From Saccharibacillus sp. O23 (GTDB taxonomy: Bacteria; Bacillota; Bacilli; Paenibacillales; Paenibacillaceae): 64,000 nucleotides of DNA. The stretch covers positions 1-64,000 of the forward strand of contig NZ_NJDE01000013.1 of assembly GCF_002205895.1 (NCBI RefSeq). Reading direction: 5' to 3'. Below, in pieces: positions 8,529-16,982 of the stretch. Made by a program: the position numbers and the translations under genes. Below the pieces are notes generated by a model. It was not told the origin of the DNA and did no database searches. It saw only the letters and a list, made by a program, of their open reading frames with translations. How positions within the stretch are numbered: position 1 is the first letter of the stretch; each line of letters starts with the position of its first letter.

Positions 8529-8619
8529 CCGACACTCCGGGTCCGCAAGGACGGATCGCGCATCACGCGCCGCTTCGCCGATCTTCGGCGGGCGGCGTCT
8601 ACCTTAAGGAGGCAATCCT

Positions 8620-9540
8620 ATGATCTCAGCCGGAAAACTGGAAAAATCGCGTCCGTCGGCCGGAACCGGACTCGGCCGCCATCAGGCGCGAATGGGTTAT
8701 CTGTTTATCCTGCCGACGATGCTGCTGTTCGCGGTGTTCATGGTCATTCCCGTCGTCATGGCGCTGTACTTGAGCTTCACGAATTACGACGTCCTCAGCA
8801 AAAACGATTGGATCGGCTTGGCCAACTACAGCCGTCTGCTTCAGGACAATCTGTATTGGCAGACGTTCCTCAACGTGGGGTTCTACGCGATCGTGTTCGT
8901 GCCGCTGAATCTGCTGATCTCGCTGCTGCTCGCCGTGCTGCTCAATCGGGCGGCGCGCGGGGTCAAAGTCCTGCGTACGTTCTATTATCTGCCGACGCTC
9001 ACCTCGGCCGTGGCGGCCGCGACGGTCTGGCTGTGGCTGCTGCATCCCGAATACGGCATGGTGAACGGCATCCTGTCGACGTTCGGCATCGTCGGTCCGG
9101 CTTGGACGTCGCAGACGGAAACGGCGATGATCGCCATCATCATGATGACGCTCTGGCAGAGCGTAGGTTCGAACATGATCATCTATCTGGCGGGTCTGCA
9201 AGGCATTCCGGATTATCTCTACGAATCGGCCCGGCTCGACGGCGCGTCCCGTTTCGACTGCTTGCGCTACATCACTTGGCCGCAGCTTCGCCCGACGACG
9301 TTCTTGGTCAGCACCATGTCGATCATCGGGGCGCTGCAATTGTTCGACCAAGCTTTCGTGCTGACGCAGGGCGGTCCGGCCAACGCGACCAAAACGCCGG
9401 TCTATCTCATCTATCAGCAGGGCTTCAACCAACTGCAAATGGGTTACGCGTCGGCGCAGGCGTTCGTGCTGGCGATGGCGATTCTGATCTTCTCGCTGAT
9501 CAGCATGCGCTTGAACCGTTCGGAAGAATCGATTCTGTAA
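8620..9540 (+). CDS. Sugar ABC transporter permease (MalF/UgpA type)
   Basis: 306 residues with six hydrophobic segments; the first is at residues ~28-50. The EAA-loop signature for contact with the ATPase is YESARLDGASRFDCLRYITWPQLRP at residues ~200-224. AAGGAGG precedes ATG 8620. It pairs with the next gene to form the membrane channel for the oligosaccharide bound by the upstream lipoprotein. No ATPase is encoded in the operon, so energy must come from a shared MsmX/MsmK-type ATPase encoded elsewhere, as is usual for this class in Bacillota. Confidence 0.92.
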   Translation: MISAGKLEKSRPSAGTGLGRHQARMGYLFILPTMLLFAVFMVIPVVMALYLSFTNYDVLSKNDWIGLANYSRLLQDNLYWQTFLNVGFYAIVFVPLNLLISLLLAVLLNRAARGVKVLRTFYYLPTLTSAVAAATVWLWLLHPEYGMVNGILSTFGIVGPAWTSQTETAMIAIIMMTLWQSVGSNMIIYLAGLQGIPDYLYESARLDGASRFDCLRYITWPQLRPTTFLVSTMSIIGALQLFDQAFVLTQGGPANATKTPVYLIYQQGFNQLQMGYASAQAFVLAMAILIFSLISMRLNRSEESIL

Positions 9541-9573
9541 ACGCCGTATTCGGATAAAGGAGGCGAAAGTTCT

Positions 9574-10506
9574 ATGAGCACCGCAACGGGCAAAGGCGCA
9601 GGGCTGCCTAGCGGCAAAACGAAAAACGCGCCGAATCCGGCCGCGCGGAAGCTGGTCAACGGACTGGCTTTCTATATCGTGGGGATTCTGATCGCGATCG
9701 TGATGTTCCTGCCGTTCTATTGGAGCGTGATGACTTCGTTCAAGCCGGACGAAGACATGTTCAGCATGCCGATCCGCTGGATTCCGACGTCGTTCACGTT
9801 GGAACACTATGTCAAAGCGTTTACGACCGTGCCTTTCGGACTGTATTTCTGGAATTCGTTTTTCTTAGCGGCGACCGGCGTCGTGCTGAACCTGTTCTTC
9901 GGTTCGCTGAGCGGGTACGCGTTCGCCAAATTGAAGTTCAAAGGCAACTCGGCCATGTTCCGCGTGCTGCTGGCCGCCATGATGGTGCCGGGCATCGTGA
10001 CGATGATTCCGAGCGTGTACGTATTACGCCATATTCCGCTGATGGGCGGCAACGATCTGTTCGGCGACGGGGGCATGGGGCTGATGAACTCGTTCTGGGG
10101 CATCATTCTGCCCGGCGCTTCGGGCACGTTCGCGGTGTTCTTCATGCGCCAATTCTTCTTGACGCTGCCGTCGGACATGATGGAGATGGCGCGGATCGAA
10201 GGCTGCGGCGAGTTCCGCATCTTCTGGAACATCTACCTGCCGCTGACCAAGCCGGCGCTGGCGACGCTCGGGATCTTCACGTTTCAAGCGGGTTGGAACA
10301 GCTTCCTATGGCCGATGATCGTGCTGAACGATCCGAACAAAGCGACCATTCAGATGGGGCTTCAGGCGTTCTCGTTCAATTTCCAGACCGATTACGGACC
10401 GATGATGGCCGGAGCGCTGGTCGCGATCCTGCCGATCCTGATTCTGTTCCTCGCGCTTCAGCGGTATTTCATTCAGGGGATCGCGTTCAGCGGGATCAAA
10501 GGATAG
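9574..10506 (+). CDS. Sugar ABC transporter permease (MalG/UgpE type)
   Basis: 310 residues with six hydrophobic segments. The EAA loop reads MEMARIEGCGEFRIFWNIYLPLTKP (residues ~205-229), and the N-terminal PFYWSVMTSFKPDED block is typical of MalG/UgpE partners. AAAGGAGG lies before ATG 9574, 33 bp after the previous stop, so the two permeases are co-transcribed. A Gly-rich insertion near GGNDLFGDGGMG (~155-165) is longer than in many relatives but interrupts no conserved block. Confidence 0.92.
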   Translation: MSTATGKGAGLPSGKTKNAPNPAARKLVNGLAFYIVGILIAIVMFLPFYWSVMTSFKPDEDMFSMPIRWIPTSFTLEHYVKAFTTVPFGLYFWNSFFLAATGVVLNLFFGSLSGYAFAKLKFKGNSAMFRVLLAAMMVPGIVTMIPSVYVLRHIPLMGGNDLFGDGGMGLMNSFWGIILPGASGTFAVFFMRQFFLTLPSDMMEMARIEGCGEFRIFWNIYLPLTKPALATLGIFTFQAGWNSFLWPMIVLNDPNKATIQMGLQAFSFNFQTDYGPMMAGALVAILPILILFLALQRYFIQGIAFSGIKG

Positions 10507-10600
10507 GCGAGGCGAGGCGACGATGAACGAACCGGAGACGGACTGCCGAAAATTTGGCCGGTCCGCCGCCGCAAAGGAATAGACGGAGAGGAGAGCGATC

Positions 10601-13012
10601 ATGCCGATTGACGAAAAAGAACGGGCGCGCAGAGCGGACGAAGCGCAGCGCTTATTGGAGGAGCGGTTCTGGAACGAATCGATCTCCATGTACGATATCG
10701 AAACGCCTTGCCCGAACGGAGACTGCAACACGATCTTTCATTATTGGTGGATGGCGCACGCGGCCGACGTCCTGATCGACGGATACGAACGGACCGGCGA
10801 CGAATTCTACAAAATGCGGCTCGGCAAACTGTACGAAGGCGTGCTGGCGCGCAACGACGGCGTCTGGTCGAACGAGCTGTACGACGATATGGAATGGATG
10901 GCGCTGGCTTGGCTGCGCGCTTATCAATCGACGGGCGAGCCGCGTTATCGGTCGGCCGCGCTGGAACTGTGGGCCGATATCCGGACCGGCTGGAACGAGA
11001 CGATGGGCGGAGGCATCGCTTGGCATAAACGGCAGCCGGGATACAAGAATACGCCGGCCAACGCGCCGGCGGTCATTCTCGCGGCGCGGCTGCACCGCGC
11101 TTTCGGCAGCGCGGACGATCTGGACTGGGCGCGCCGCATCTACGATTGGCTCAAAGCCAATCTGGTCGATCCCGTTACAGGCTTCGTCTGGGACGGCATG
11201 AACCGTCTCGGCGACGGACAGATCGACAAAGACTGGGAATTCACCTACTGCCAAGGCGTCTTCGTCGGCGCGGCGGCCGAACTGTATCGCTGCACCGGCG
11301 AAGAACTTTACGCGCTCGACGCGGTGCGGACGCTGGAGGCCGCGCGCGCACGGCTCGCGGACGAAGAAGGCATGCTGCCGGACGAAGGCGGCGGAGATGC
11401 CGGATTGTTCAAAGGCATTCTGGCGCGGTATGCGGCGGAAGCCGCGCGGCTGCTTGGAGGCGGCGGAGCGGACCGTCCAGAAAGGGCCGGCGGGCAGGAT
11501 TTCGAAGGAAGACGATCCGCGGTTCGGGCGTCGGAGAGCAGCCAATCGACGAACGGGTCGGCGGCTGGTTCTGCCGCCGAAGGTACGGCTTCGGCGGAGG
11601 AAGCGCGGGGACCGAGCGCAGGGGGAGCCTTGAAGGTTCGGACCGCGCATTGGCTCGCGCATAACGCGGACGTGCTCTGGGCGCGGGGCCGCGGCGAAGG
11701 CGCCGCGTTGTTCGGGCCGGACTGGAGGCGGGAGCCGGAAAGTCCGGTGCAGCTCTGCACGCAGCTTAGCGGCGTGATGCTTCTGGAGAGCGCCGTCCGG
11801 TCGGAGGGCGGCAAGCCGGAGACGGACTCGGGCGCAGACGAGAGCGGAGCCGGGCCGAGCGTCGTCAGAACGGGAGCAAACTTAGGCGCGGCCGAAAGCG
11901 CGGCGGCGGATAACGCAGGCGCTGCGGATTCGAGTCCGGATTCCCCCGTTCGGTCGGGAATCTGGAACGAACGCGCGGAGCGGTTCCAGAAGATCCTGTA
12001 CGAGCGTTATCATAATCCGGCGACCGGGATTCTGAACCAATGGTTCCCCGGCAGCCACAAGACGGAGAACGAACCCTTCTATTATTGGTGGCAGGCCCAC
12101 GTCCTAGACGTGTTCGTCGACGCGCTGGAACGGACGGGCGAAGCGAAATACGCGGAGCGTATCGAGGATTTGGCCGTTCATCTGCGCCGAAGCAACGGCG
12201 ATACGTATCTGCATAACTATTACGACGATATGGAATGGCTGGCGTTGGCGTTTCTCCGCGCTTACCAAGCGACAGGCAAGGATGCTTACAAGCAGCATGC
12301 GTTGGAGTTATGGGCGGATATCCGTACCGCTTGGAACGACAACTGCGGAGGCGGCATGGCTTGGAAAAAAGACCAGCTCGACTACAAAAACACGCCTGCC
12401 AACGCGCCTGCCGCTATTTTGGCCGCGCGTTTGTACCGGGAGTTCGGCGATGCTGAAGATCTGGAATGGGCCAAACGGATCTATGCTTGGAACCGCGACA
12501 ATCTGGTCGATCCGCAGACCGGCTTCGTCTGGGACGGGCTGAATCGCCTCGGCGACGGTCGGATCGATAAAGATTGGGAATTCACGTACTGTCAAGGCGT
12601 CTTCCTCGGCGCGGGAGTGGAGCTGTATCGCTGCACCGGCGACAGCGTTTATCTGGAAGAAGCGCGGCGGACGGCGTCCGCCTGCATCGAACGGTTATGC
12701 GATCCGGCATCGCTCAAGCTTCCGGACGAAGGCATCGACGATACCGGATTGTTCAAAGGCATCCTTGTCCGCTACCTGCTGCTTCTGCTCGAAGAAGCGC
12801 CGGACCACGGGCAGGTTCTCGAAGTGTTGAACCGTAATGGCGCTTTGCTGTGGCGGCAGGGCATCGATCCGTACACCGGGCTATGCGCCCCGGACTGGGC
12901 CGCCACTCCGGTGCTGCCTGTCCAACTCAGCGTGCAGTTGAGCGGGGTCATGCTGACGGAGGCCGCCGCACGGCTGGAACGCCGCAAGGTTCCCGCAGCT
13001 TCGAACGTTTAA
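10601..13012 (+). CDS. Tandem double GH76 endo-alpha-1,6-mannanase, cytoplasmic
   Basis: 803 residues carrying two complete glycoside hydrolase family 76 domains. Domain 1 (about 1-395) has the catalytic aspartate pair D95-D96 in ELYDDMEWMALAWLRAYQ; domain 2 (about 450-795) has D542-D543 in YYDDMEWLALAFLRAYQ. Both share ALELWADIRT, YKNTPANAPA and DKDWEFTYCQGVF, so one copy is an internal duplication of the other. Low-complexity Ala/Gly/Ser/Glu-rich inserts fall at ~295-345 and ~395-450. Known GH76 enzymes cut alpha-1,6-mannan backbones and many are secreted; this one has no signal peptide. Last in the operon, it would shorten imported chains for the GH125 enzyme. Both domains look catalytically intact. 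Confidence 0.9.
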   Translation: MPIDEKERARRADEAQRLLEERFWNESISMYDIETPCPNGDCNTIFHYWWMAHAADVLIDGYERTGDEFYKMRLGKLYEGVLARNDGVWSNELYDDMEWMALAWLRAYQSTGEPRYRSAALELWADIRTGWNETMGGGIAWHKRQPGYKNTPANAPAVILAARLHRAFGSADDLDWARRIYDWLKANLVDPVTGFVWDGMNRLGDGQIDKDWEFTYCQGVFVGAAAELYRCTGEELYALDAVRTLEAARARLADEEGMLPDEGGGDAGLFKGILARYAAEAARLLGGGGADRPERAGGQDFEGRRSAVRASESSQSTNGSAAGSAAEGTASAEEARGPSAGGALKVRTAHWLAHNADVLWARGRGEGAALFGPDWRREPESPVQLCTQLSGVMLLESAVRSEGGKPETDSGADESGAGPSVVRTGANLGAAESAAADNAGAADSSPDSPVRSGIWNERAERFQKILYERYHNPATGILNQWFPGSHKTENEPFYYWWQAHVLDVFVDALERTGEAKYAERIEDLAVHLRRSNGDTYLHNYYDDMEWLALAFLRAYQATGKDAYKQHALELWADIRTAWNDNCGGGMAWKKDQLDYKNTPANAPAAILAARLYREFGDAEDLEWAKRIYAWNRDNLVDPQTGFVWDGLNRLGDGRIDKDWEFTYCQGVFLGAGVELYRCTGDSVYLEEARRTASACIERLCDPASLKLPDEGIDDTGLFKGILVRYLLLLLEEAPDHGQVLEVLNRNGALLWRQGIDPYTGLCAPDWAATPVLPVQLSVQLSGVMLTEAAARLERRKVPAASNV

Positions 13013-13102
13013 GCATCGGCTTCGCCTATTCGGCACGACGAAGCCGCCTGCCGGACATGTTTTTCGAACGGCATTTATAGGCAGTCGTCATAGAAGCAAA
13101 CG

Positions 13103-13133
13103 AAAAACCTCTTCCCGATCGGAAGAGGTTTTT
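13103..13133 (+). terminator. Terminator of the mannan operon
   Basis: Perfect 13-bp stem AAAAACCTCTTCC (13103-13115) / GGAAGAGGTTTTT (13121-13133) with loop CGATC. It can work in both directions. Confidence 0.9.
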
Positions 13134-13260
13134 CGGCGCGTTTTCTGATCTTGCGGGCGGCAGGTTCCCGCGCGATGGATCAAGCCAGACGGCAGCCTGC
13201 GTCCTTCGGCAGACGCGGCTCTGCCGCTCGCGAGCCCGCAAGCTATACGGCTCGAACAAT

Positions 13261-13450
13261 AAATGTTGACGAAAAGTCAGCAATTTGGACTCGATCGTCG
13301 ACTTTTCGAGCGATTGTTGACTATACATCAACAATTCCGCACAAAAATCGAAGAAACAGCCGTAAAAGCCGAAAAAAGTGGACGAAAAGTCAACTTTTTC
13401 ATCGGATCATGCTTTTTCGGGAGCCCAATGCTGACGAAATGACAACATTT
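13261..13450. repeat. Array of four short hairpin elements (array 1) in the 552-bp gap 13013-13564
   Basis: The gap lies between convergent genes. After the terminator at 13103-13133 it carries four imperfect palindromes with loop centres near 13273, 13324, 13386 and 13438. Elements 1 and 3 share GACGAAAAGTCA (13268-13279, 13381-13392), element 4 is the variant GACGAAATGACA (13433-13444), and element 2 is ATTGTTGA-7 nt-TCAACAAT (13313-13335). The steps are about 51, 62 and 52 bp. A 7-bp CCGCAAA repeat (three copies) lies near 13517-13541. I see no gene here. Confidence 0.6.
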
Positions 13451-13564
13451 CGATTCGGAAACCGGACATGGGCTATTTTGCGAGGCAGAAAAATCGATTG
13501 CGGTCAGCGCTTGGTCGCAAACCGCAAACCGCAAACCGCAAGGCTTCTTCCTTTCTCCTGACGA

Positions 13565-14767
13565 TTAAGGGTTCGGCGGCGCTTCCAGCCACGCGAACAT
13601 TCCCGCGAGCACCCGCATTCGGGTCTCCTGCGGCATATGATGCCCCAGCCCTTCCAGAGAGGTCAGGGCGGCAGACTTGCCGAGCCTGCGCAGCTCGGCG
13701 TACATGCGCTCGCCGTGGCCGTAGTCCACCTGCGCGTCTTCGGTCCCGTGCATGATCAGCACGGGACAATTCAAGCGCTTCGCCATATGGATCGGCGAGC
13801 GTTCGAGATACACGTCCGGCAGCTTGTACGCCGAACCTTTGACGACCCGTTTGAGCATGCGGCGGAGATCGATCCGCTCCTCGTACGTGACGGCCAGATC
13901 GGACAGGCCGCCCCAGAGCACAAGCCGCGAAGCGTGTTCTTCGATCGCCGCGTCCGTCGCGTTGATCGAGCCGCGCGAGAAGCCCAGAACCGCGATTCGG
14001 GCCGGATCGGCCCCGGGAATCGCGCGGGCCAGCCGCACGGCGATCCGCGAGTCCTCCAGATCGGCCCCGCCGAATTCGTCATGCCCGACCCCGCTTTCGC
14101 CTCCGCGGTAGCAGGGCGCCATCACGATCCGGCCGAATGCCGCGAATTCGGCCAACCAATCGAGGCGAACCCGGCCCACCCGGCCGATCCCGCCCCGGCA
14201 GTACACCAGCACCGGATAAGAACCCGGCGCTTCCGAATCGGAGGCGCGGTCGAGCTCCCGCGCCCCGCTGCTGACGTCTTGGGCTTTCGGCCGCTGCGCA
14301 GCCGCAGCCCGTGCGTCGGCATCTTGCACTTTCGGCCGCTGAGAGGCCGCAACCTGTGCGTCGGCGTCTTGGGCTTTCGGCCGCTGCGCAGCCGCAACCC
14401 ATGCGTCGGTCTCTTGCACTTTCGGCTGCTGAGAGGCCGCAATCTGTGCGTTGACGTCTTGGACTTTCGGCCGCTGCGCAGCCGCAGCCCGTGCGTCGGT
14501 ACCTTGCGCTTTATGGCGCTCCATGGCTGCTGCCGCGCCGCTTTCCGTCTCTGGCACCGTGAACCCCGCATCCCGCCGAGCCGCTTCTGCCGAATTCTGC
14601 GCGCTCGGCAGCAGGCAAGCCACCGCTTCGGCCGTCAGTTCCTCGTCGCCGCATTCGCGCCTCAACCATGCCTCGATACCCTCGGCCGTCGTTTGCGCTC
14701 CGGCAGGGAAAGCGAGATAACCCATCACGCGAAGGCCGCCGGACAAATAAGTGATCCGATAAATCAT
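13565..14767 (-). CDS. Alpha/beta hydrolase (S9/dienelactone-hydrolase-like) with a repeat-expanded insert
   Basis: 400 residues. The hydrolase fold has VLVYCRGGIGRVGR (oxyanion region, ~186-199), nucleophile S264 in LGFSRGSINAT, acid D344 in MHGTEDAQVD, and histidine in GLGHHMP (~376-377), a complete catalytic triad. Residues ~79-168, between the N-terminal part and the first core strand, are a 15-residue tandem repeat of the AAAQRPKAQDADAQV type. AAGGAG lies just before the ATG (14767). Substrate unknown: such proteins are peptidases or carboxylesterases. It is convergent with the mannan operon and stands alone; no terminator is obvious. Confidence 0.78.
   Translation of the reverse strand: MIYRITYLSGGLRVMGYLAFPAGAQTTAEGIEAWLRRECGDEELTAEAVACLLPSAQNSAEAARRDAGFTVPETESGAAAAMERHKAQGTDARAAAAQRPKVQDVNAQIAASQQPKVQETDAWVAAAQRPKAQDADAQVAASQRPKVQDADARAAAAQRPKAQDVSSGARELDRASDSEAPGSYPVLVYCRGGIGRVGRVRLDWLAEFAAFGRIVMAPCYRGGESGVGHDEFGGADLEDSRIAVRLARAIPGADPARIAVLGFSRGSINATDAAIEEHASRLVLWGGLSDLAVTYEERIDLRRMLKRVVKGSAYKLPDVYLERSPIHMAKRLNCPVLIMHGTEDAQVDYGHGERMYAELRRLGKSAALTSLEGLGHHMPQETRMRVLAGMFAWLEAPPNP
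14264..14533 (-). repeat. 45-bp tandem repeat within the hydrolase gene
   Basis: Six units, each opening with a CTTTCGG-type start at 14284, 14329, 14374, 14419, 14464 and (degenerate CTTTATGG) 14509. Alternate units are most alike (GCTGCGCAGCC versus GCTGAGAGGCC), so the array is built from a 90-bp higher-order unit. The length is a multiple of three, so unit gain or loss keeps the reading frame. Confidence 0.88.
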
Positions 14768-15166
14768 GTCGATCTCCTTTCGCGCCGCTGCGCCGAAGTT
14801 GTATAGTACTCTGTACCAAGTAAAGGTAAACCCACTATTGATCTGGCACGGAGTAAGAGTCGAAAGAGGTATTCTTTATCTTACCCCGACCGGGATGCGT
14901 CTTCCAAATCCGCGTCTTTTTTGCGAAACGCTTTTTCGGGCGGCTTTCTTCGGCACGCCCGGCGCGAAGCCGCAATCTCGCTGCCCGAAGCGTCGCCGCC
15001 GCCGCTCAGCGCCCGCGCCCGACGCGGTTTTCCGCTGCTGCCGGCGAACTTTCTCGACTTTTTTTCTATTTTTTAGCGATAACCGATACAAATTCCGCAG
15101 ACCCCCCGTCTTCTCAGTGTATATACGGCAAGGAAGAGCGGCCGCACTTCACAAGGAGGTTTACCC
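14768..15166. other. 399-bp gap between divergent genes
   Basis: It separates the hydrolase (minus) from the ECF sigma gene (plus) and must hold both promoters. Next to the hydrolase start lies a palindrome, GTACTCTGTAC (14806-14816), within TAGTACTCTGTACCAAGTA, which looks like a repressor site. On the sigma side there is a GC-rich block (14990-15050), an AT-rich stretch and a CCCCCCGTC motif near 15103-15111; I could not fit a convincing ECF -35 to it. No gene seen. Confidence 0.4.
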
Positions 15167-15694
15167 ATGAACAATCCACAATCGGAATCCGATGCGTTTC
15201 GCGCGGTATTTCTCGAATATTATCCCGGCGTGCGCCGGAAATTGATCGCGATGGTCAAAGACGAAGCGACGGCGGAAGATCTGGCGCAGGAAGTGTTCCT
15301 GCGGTTGTATCGCAATCCGCCGGACGATCCGAGGGTAATCGGAGCTTGGCTGCACCGGGTCCTTACCCGGATCGCTTACGACCACACGGATCATCTGGTC
15401 CGGCAGCGCAAACTTCAGGAGAAGCAGCAGCAGTATTTCGACCGCGAACGGTCGGGCGAGAACGGCGAAGACGCTCTGGTTCGCAGCGAAGAACGCCAGC
15501 AGGTGACGGAGCTGCTCGAAGAGCTTCCCGAACGCGACCGGCAGGTGCTGATGCTGCGTTACTCCGGTTACAGTTACGCCGAGATCGCCGAAGAGATTGC
15601 CGTCAATCCGCCGCGCGTCGGCTCGCTGCTCAGCCGGGCGGTCGACAAACTGCGAAGACGCGCCGAGAACAAACCGAACGGATTGGAATGGTAA
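15167..15694 (+). CDS. ECF-type RNA polymerase sigma factor
   Basis: 175 residues. Sigma region 2 is at residues ~10-85 (ATAEDLAQEVFLRLYR, with GAWLHRVLTRIAYDH), and sigma-70 region 4 is at ~110-168 (LLEELPERDRQVLMLRYSGYSYAEIAEEI, then a recognition helix ending in SRAVDKLRRR). AAGGAGG precedes ATG 15167. It starts an operon with a single-pass membrane protein and an ABC exporter, the usual order for an ECF sigma, its anti-sigma and a target. It probably responds to envelope or antibiotic stress (inference). Confidence 0.92.
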   Translation: MNNPQSESDAFRAVFLEYYPGVRRKLIAMVKDEATAEDLAQEVFLRLYRNPPDDPRVIGAWLHRVLTRIAYDHTDHLVRQRKLQEKQQQYFDRERSGENGEDALVRSEERQQVTELLEELPERDRQVLMLRYSGYSYAEIAEEIAVNPPRVGSLLSRAVDKLRRRAENKPNGLEW

Positions 15695-15803
15695 CCGACC
15701 GGCTTAACCGCGAATTTTGATCGCGAAGACGTTCATTTTATGAAATCCGACATAGGTGCCGCAAGGCGCGATTCAAATCGAATCTTCAAGGAGGCAGTAC
15801 ACA

Positions 15804-16982
15804 ATGACAACAATCAACAACAATGAGCGGGAGCGGGAACTGGCGAACCAAGCTTGGGCCAAGATGGAAGAACGCTTGCGGCAGGAACCGGCCAATCCGG
15901 CTTGGGCAACATGGGAAGCGCGCAAGAATGAAGCTTTGCAATCGTCCGCAGACGAAAGCGATCGCGTTTCCGCTTCGGAAACCGCCGACTTTTCTTCGCA
16001 ACCTTTGACAGGCTCGCCTGAACGTCCCGCTGCTGCTCAAGCCGAAAAAGGTTCCGCGGAAGGCTCGCCGAGCGCCGTTCCCGCAGCTTCGTCCGCTCGC
16101 CGCCGCTTGTCCGCCAAAGCTCGCAAAAATATCGTTCGGCTGGCTGTGACCGCCGCTGCCGCGGCCGCGATCGTGACAGCCGTTACGCCGGCCGGCAATA
16201 AGGCGCTGGCGGATGTACTGAACAAGTTCACCATGCAGGACGTGGTACTCGTTCAAGAAAACGATATGCGCAATATGGTGCAGCAGGTCTTTAACGGCGA
16301 AGAACCGATCGAATCCAAGAACCGTTACGGCACCTTCGAGAACATCTCGAAAGGCCGATTCGAACCGAACGAAACGCCGCAAACCTTTATCAAGAAACTC
16401 GGCTTCAAGCCGATCGTCTCGCCTGACGGAGCGGAAATGCGGATGAACATGTCGCTGGGAAGCCAAACGATCATGAAGCTGAACGTGGCGGAAGTCAACG
16501 AGACGATGCGCCGACTGGGCGCGCCGTATCTGTTCCCGCAGGAAGCGGACGGCAAAGCGATCACGCTGAACTATCCGGATTCGATCAGCTACAACTTTGA
16601 TCTGAACGACGACGACGGCAGCGATTGGGCTACGTTGACTCAATCGGAGGCGCCGACCGTGGATTTCGACGACTCGTTCCCGTTCGACGAAACGATGAAC
16701 GCCGTCATCAATTTCCCGGGTCTGCCGGGCGACTTGAAAGACAGCTTGGAACGTTCGGCCGTATCCAGCGGCGAGCTTCCGCTCGTGATGTACGCCAACG
16801 GCGAAGGTCATCAGATCGAAGTCAACGGAGTCACGGCGACTTACACGTACGACGCGCAGCATAAAGTCTACGACGCGTTCTGGAAAAAAGACGGCGTATT
16901 GTACGAATACAGCGCGGCAGAAAGCTTCCGCAAAGACGAAGCCGGTTTCCTCACATTCCTGAAAGGGTTGGTCGCGCAGTGA
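15804..16982 (+). CDS. Membrane-anchored partner of the ECF sigma factor, probable anti-sigma
   Basis: About 392 residues. An N-terminal cytoplasmic part of ~105 residues (rich in Ala, Ser, Glu; no HxxxCxxC zinc-anti-sigma motif) is followed by one membrane helix at about 108-128 (LAVTAAAAAAIVTAV) and a large extracellular domain resembling the sensor parts of Bacillota anti-sigma factors such as DUF4367/DUF4179 proteins. I start at ATG 15804, which has AAGGAGG at 15788-15794; an upstream in-frame start at 15756 has no such site. Its stop overlaps the GTG of the next gene. The anti-sigma role rests on gene order and topology, not on a recognised domain. Confidence 0.65.
   Translation: MTTINNNERERELANQAWAKMEERLRQEPANPAWATWEARKNEALQSSADESDRVSASETADFSSQPLTGSPERPAAAQAEKGSAEGSPSAVPAASSARRRLSAKARKNIVRLAVTAAAAAAIVTAVTPAGNKALADVLNKFTMQDVVLVQENDMRNMVQQVFNGEEPIESKNRYGTFENISKGRFEPNETPQTFIKKLGFKPIVSPDGAEMRMNMSLGSQTIMKLNVAEVNETMRRLGAPYLFPQEADGKAITLNYPDSISYNFDLNDDDGSDWATLTQSEAPTVDFDDSFPFDETMNAVINFPGLPGDLKDSLERSAVSSGELPLVMYANGEGHQIEVNGVTATYTYDAQHKVYDAFWKKDGVLYEYSAAESFRKDEAGFLTFLKGLVAQ

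Noticed and set aside
10501-10530. GGCGA short repeat between the permease and GH76 genes
   Set aside because: Only three imperfect copies in GC-rich sequence; no structure or function evident.
13112-13128. A second adapter-like stretch (CTCTTCCCGATC / GATCGGAAGAG)
   Set aside because: It lies inside a perfect, correctly placed terminator hairpin between two gene ends, has an extra C relative to the adapter, and flanking sequence is continuous with the rest of the genome.
15050-15115. ECF autoregulatory promoter
   Set aside because: CGTC is present near 15108, but no AAC-type -35 lies at 16-17 bp; the nearest one is 22 bp away.
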